From DATBDE01 sp036270095 (GTDB taxonomy: Bacteria; Actinomycetota; Thermoleophilia; Solirubrobacterales; Solirubrobacteraceae): a stretch of DNA of 21,934 nt. Within the stretch, counting starts at the first letter, position 1. Each line of letters starts with the position of its first letter. A program made the translations under genes and the position numbers. Location: positions 1-21,934 of the forward strand of contig DATBDE010000065.1 of the NCBI GenBank assembly GCA_036270095.1, in the 5' to 3' direction. Shown piece by piece: positions 21,130 through 21,934 of the stretch. Under the pieces are notes generated by a model. That model was given only the letters and a program-made list of their open reading frames with translations. It made no database searches and was not told the origin of the DNA.

Positions 21130-21934
21130 CTACGCCGATGTACGCGCGCGGTGGGGCGCGAAGTCCGGCGGGCGCTTCTCGGCGAACGCCGTCAGGCCCT
21201 CGACCGCCTCCTCGCTCTCGACGAACAGCCCCAGGCCGCTGAACGCGAGCTTGGCCGTTCCCGCGATGTGGTCGGTGTCGGCGTTGAAGGACTGCTTGAC
21301 GAAGCGCAGCGCCGTGGGCGAGAGGGCGAGCATCTCGTCGGCCCAGCGGCGGACCTCGGCGCGCAGCTCGTCCGGGGGCACGACCTGGTTGACGAGGCCC
21401 CAGCGCTCGGCTGTGGCGGCGTCGTACTGGCGGCACAGCATCCAGACCTCGCGGGCGCGCTTCTCGCCGATGGCGCGGGCCAGGTAGGCGGTGCCGAAGC
21501 CGGCGTCGAACGAGCCCACTCGCGGGCCGGTCTGGCCGAAGCGCGCGGTGTCGGCGGCGATCGAGAGATCACAGAGCACGTGGAGCACGTGGCCGCCACC
21601 GATGGCGTAGCCGTTGACCGCCGCGATGACGGGCTTTGGGGATGTCGCGGATGAGCGTGTGCAGGCGCTCGACCTCGAACAGCCCCGACGCCGACGGGCC
21701 GTAGTCGCCGGTCTCGGCTCGCTGCTTCTGGTCGCCGCCGGCGCAGAAGGCACGGTCGCCGGCGCCGGTCAGGCAGACGACGCCGACGTCGGAGCTCGCC
21801 CACGCGCGCGTGAAGCAGGCGATGAGCTCGTCCACGGTGTGGGCGCGGAACGCGTTCAGCCGCTCGCGCCGGTCGATCGTGATCCAGGCCAGCCCGTCCT
21901 CCACCTCGTAGCGGACGTCGGTCAGCTCCTCCAT
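21130..21934 (-). CDS. menB: 1,4-dihydroxy-2-naphthoyl-CoA synthase MenB, interrupted by a one-base frameshift
   Basis: MenB cyclises o-succinylbenzoyl-CoA in menaquinone synthesis (crotonase fold). The N-terminal part reads from the ATG at 21934 (MEELTDVRYEVEDGLAW) through TGAGDRAFCAGGDQKQR to LHTLIRDIPK. The continuation PKPVIAAVNGYAIGGGHVLH lies in another frame, followed by FGQTGPRVGSFDAGFG, WMLCRQYDA and a C-terminal PPDFAPHR. The break is at 21635-21637 (TTT on the plus strand): removing one base restores about 267 residues without gap. The MenB-specific FCAGGDQK, GSFDAGFG and CRQYDA motifs are all kept, which argues against decay over long time. BadI-type ring hydrolases are close relatives and remain an alternative. 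The start abuts the window edge and might lie further upstream. Confidence 0.78.

Noticed and set aside
21630..21645. Programmed +1 frameshifting in menB
   Set aside because: A CCC-A slip would fit, but no stimulatory element, stop codon or known precedent for menB supports it; a one-base sequencing or assembly error is simpler.

Overview
This window is very GC-rich, has ATG, GTG and TTG starts, and carries a block of bacterial housekeeping genes. The dnaJ-hspR-clpB arrangement, the small PurL with separate PurS and PurQ, MenB and weak promoter signals all point to a high-GC actinobacterium. Thermoleophilia/Solirubrobacterales is my best guess from general resemblance only. No prophage, CRISPR array or insertion sequence is visible.

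Left part (1-4576): a heat-shock block, with the 3' end of grpE, then dnaJ, the MerR-type repressor hspR, and clpB. Between hspR and clpB lies a good sigma-70-type promoter (TCGACA-17-TAAAAT). Its -10 overlaps an 11-bp inverted repeat with a 7-nt spacer, very probably the HspR operator that links ClpB to the DnaK repressor circuit. Next (4539-5391) come a YdcF-family membrane-anchored protein on the minus strand and a GYD-domain protein on the plus strand. Their start codons overlap in one CATG.

Middle (5388-18357): a nearly complete de novo purine pathway, in the order purD, purE, purB, purC, purS, purQ, purL, purF, (cspA on minus, recQ), purN, purH. With these genes the cell can run PRPP to IMP except for PurM, and PurK, which usually works with class I PurE; neither is in the window. 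PurS, PurQ and small PurL together form the FGAM synthase complex. recQ and a cold-shock gene sit where purM would often be found. A TANNNTC box recurs 6-10 nt before several starts, suggesting leaderless or short-leader transcripts.

Right part (18400-21934): a secreted 564-residue protein that I read as a PHM/DBM-like (copper type II) monooxygenase domain fused to an amicyanin-type cupredoxin, the most interesting gene here. On the minus strand follow a STAS-domain protein, an HNH nuclease-like protein, tRNA-Lys(UUU), and menB (menaquinone synthesis) interrupted by a one-base frameshift. The tRNA also carries one extra base, so either local sequence errors or real decay must be considered at this end.
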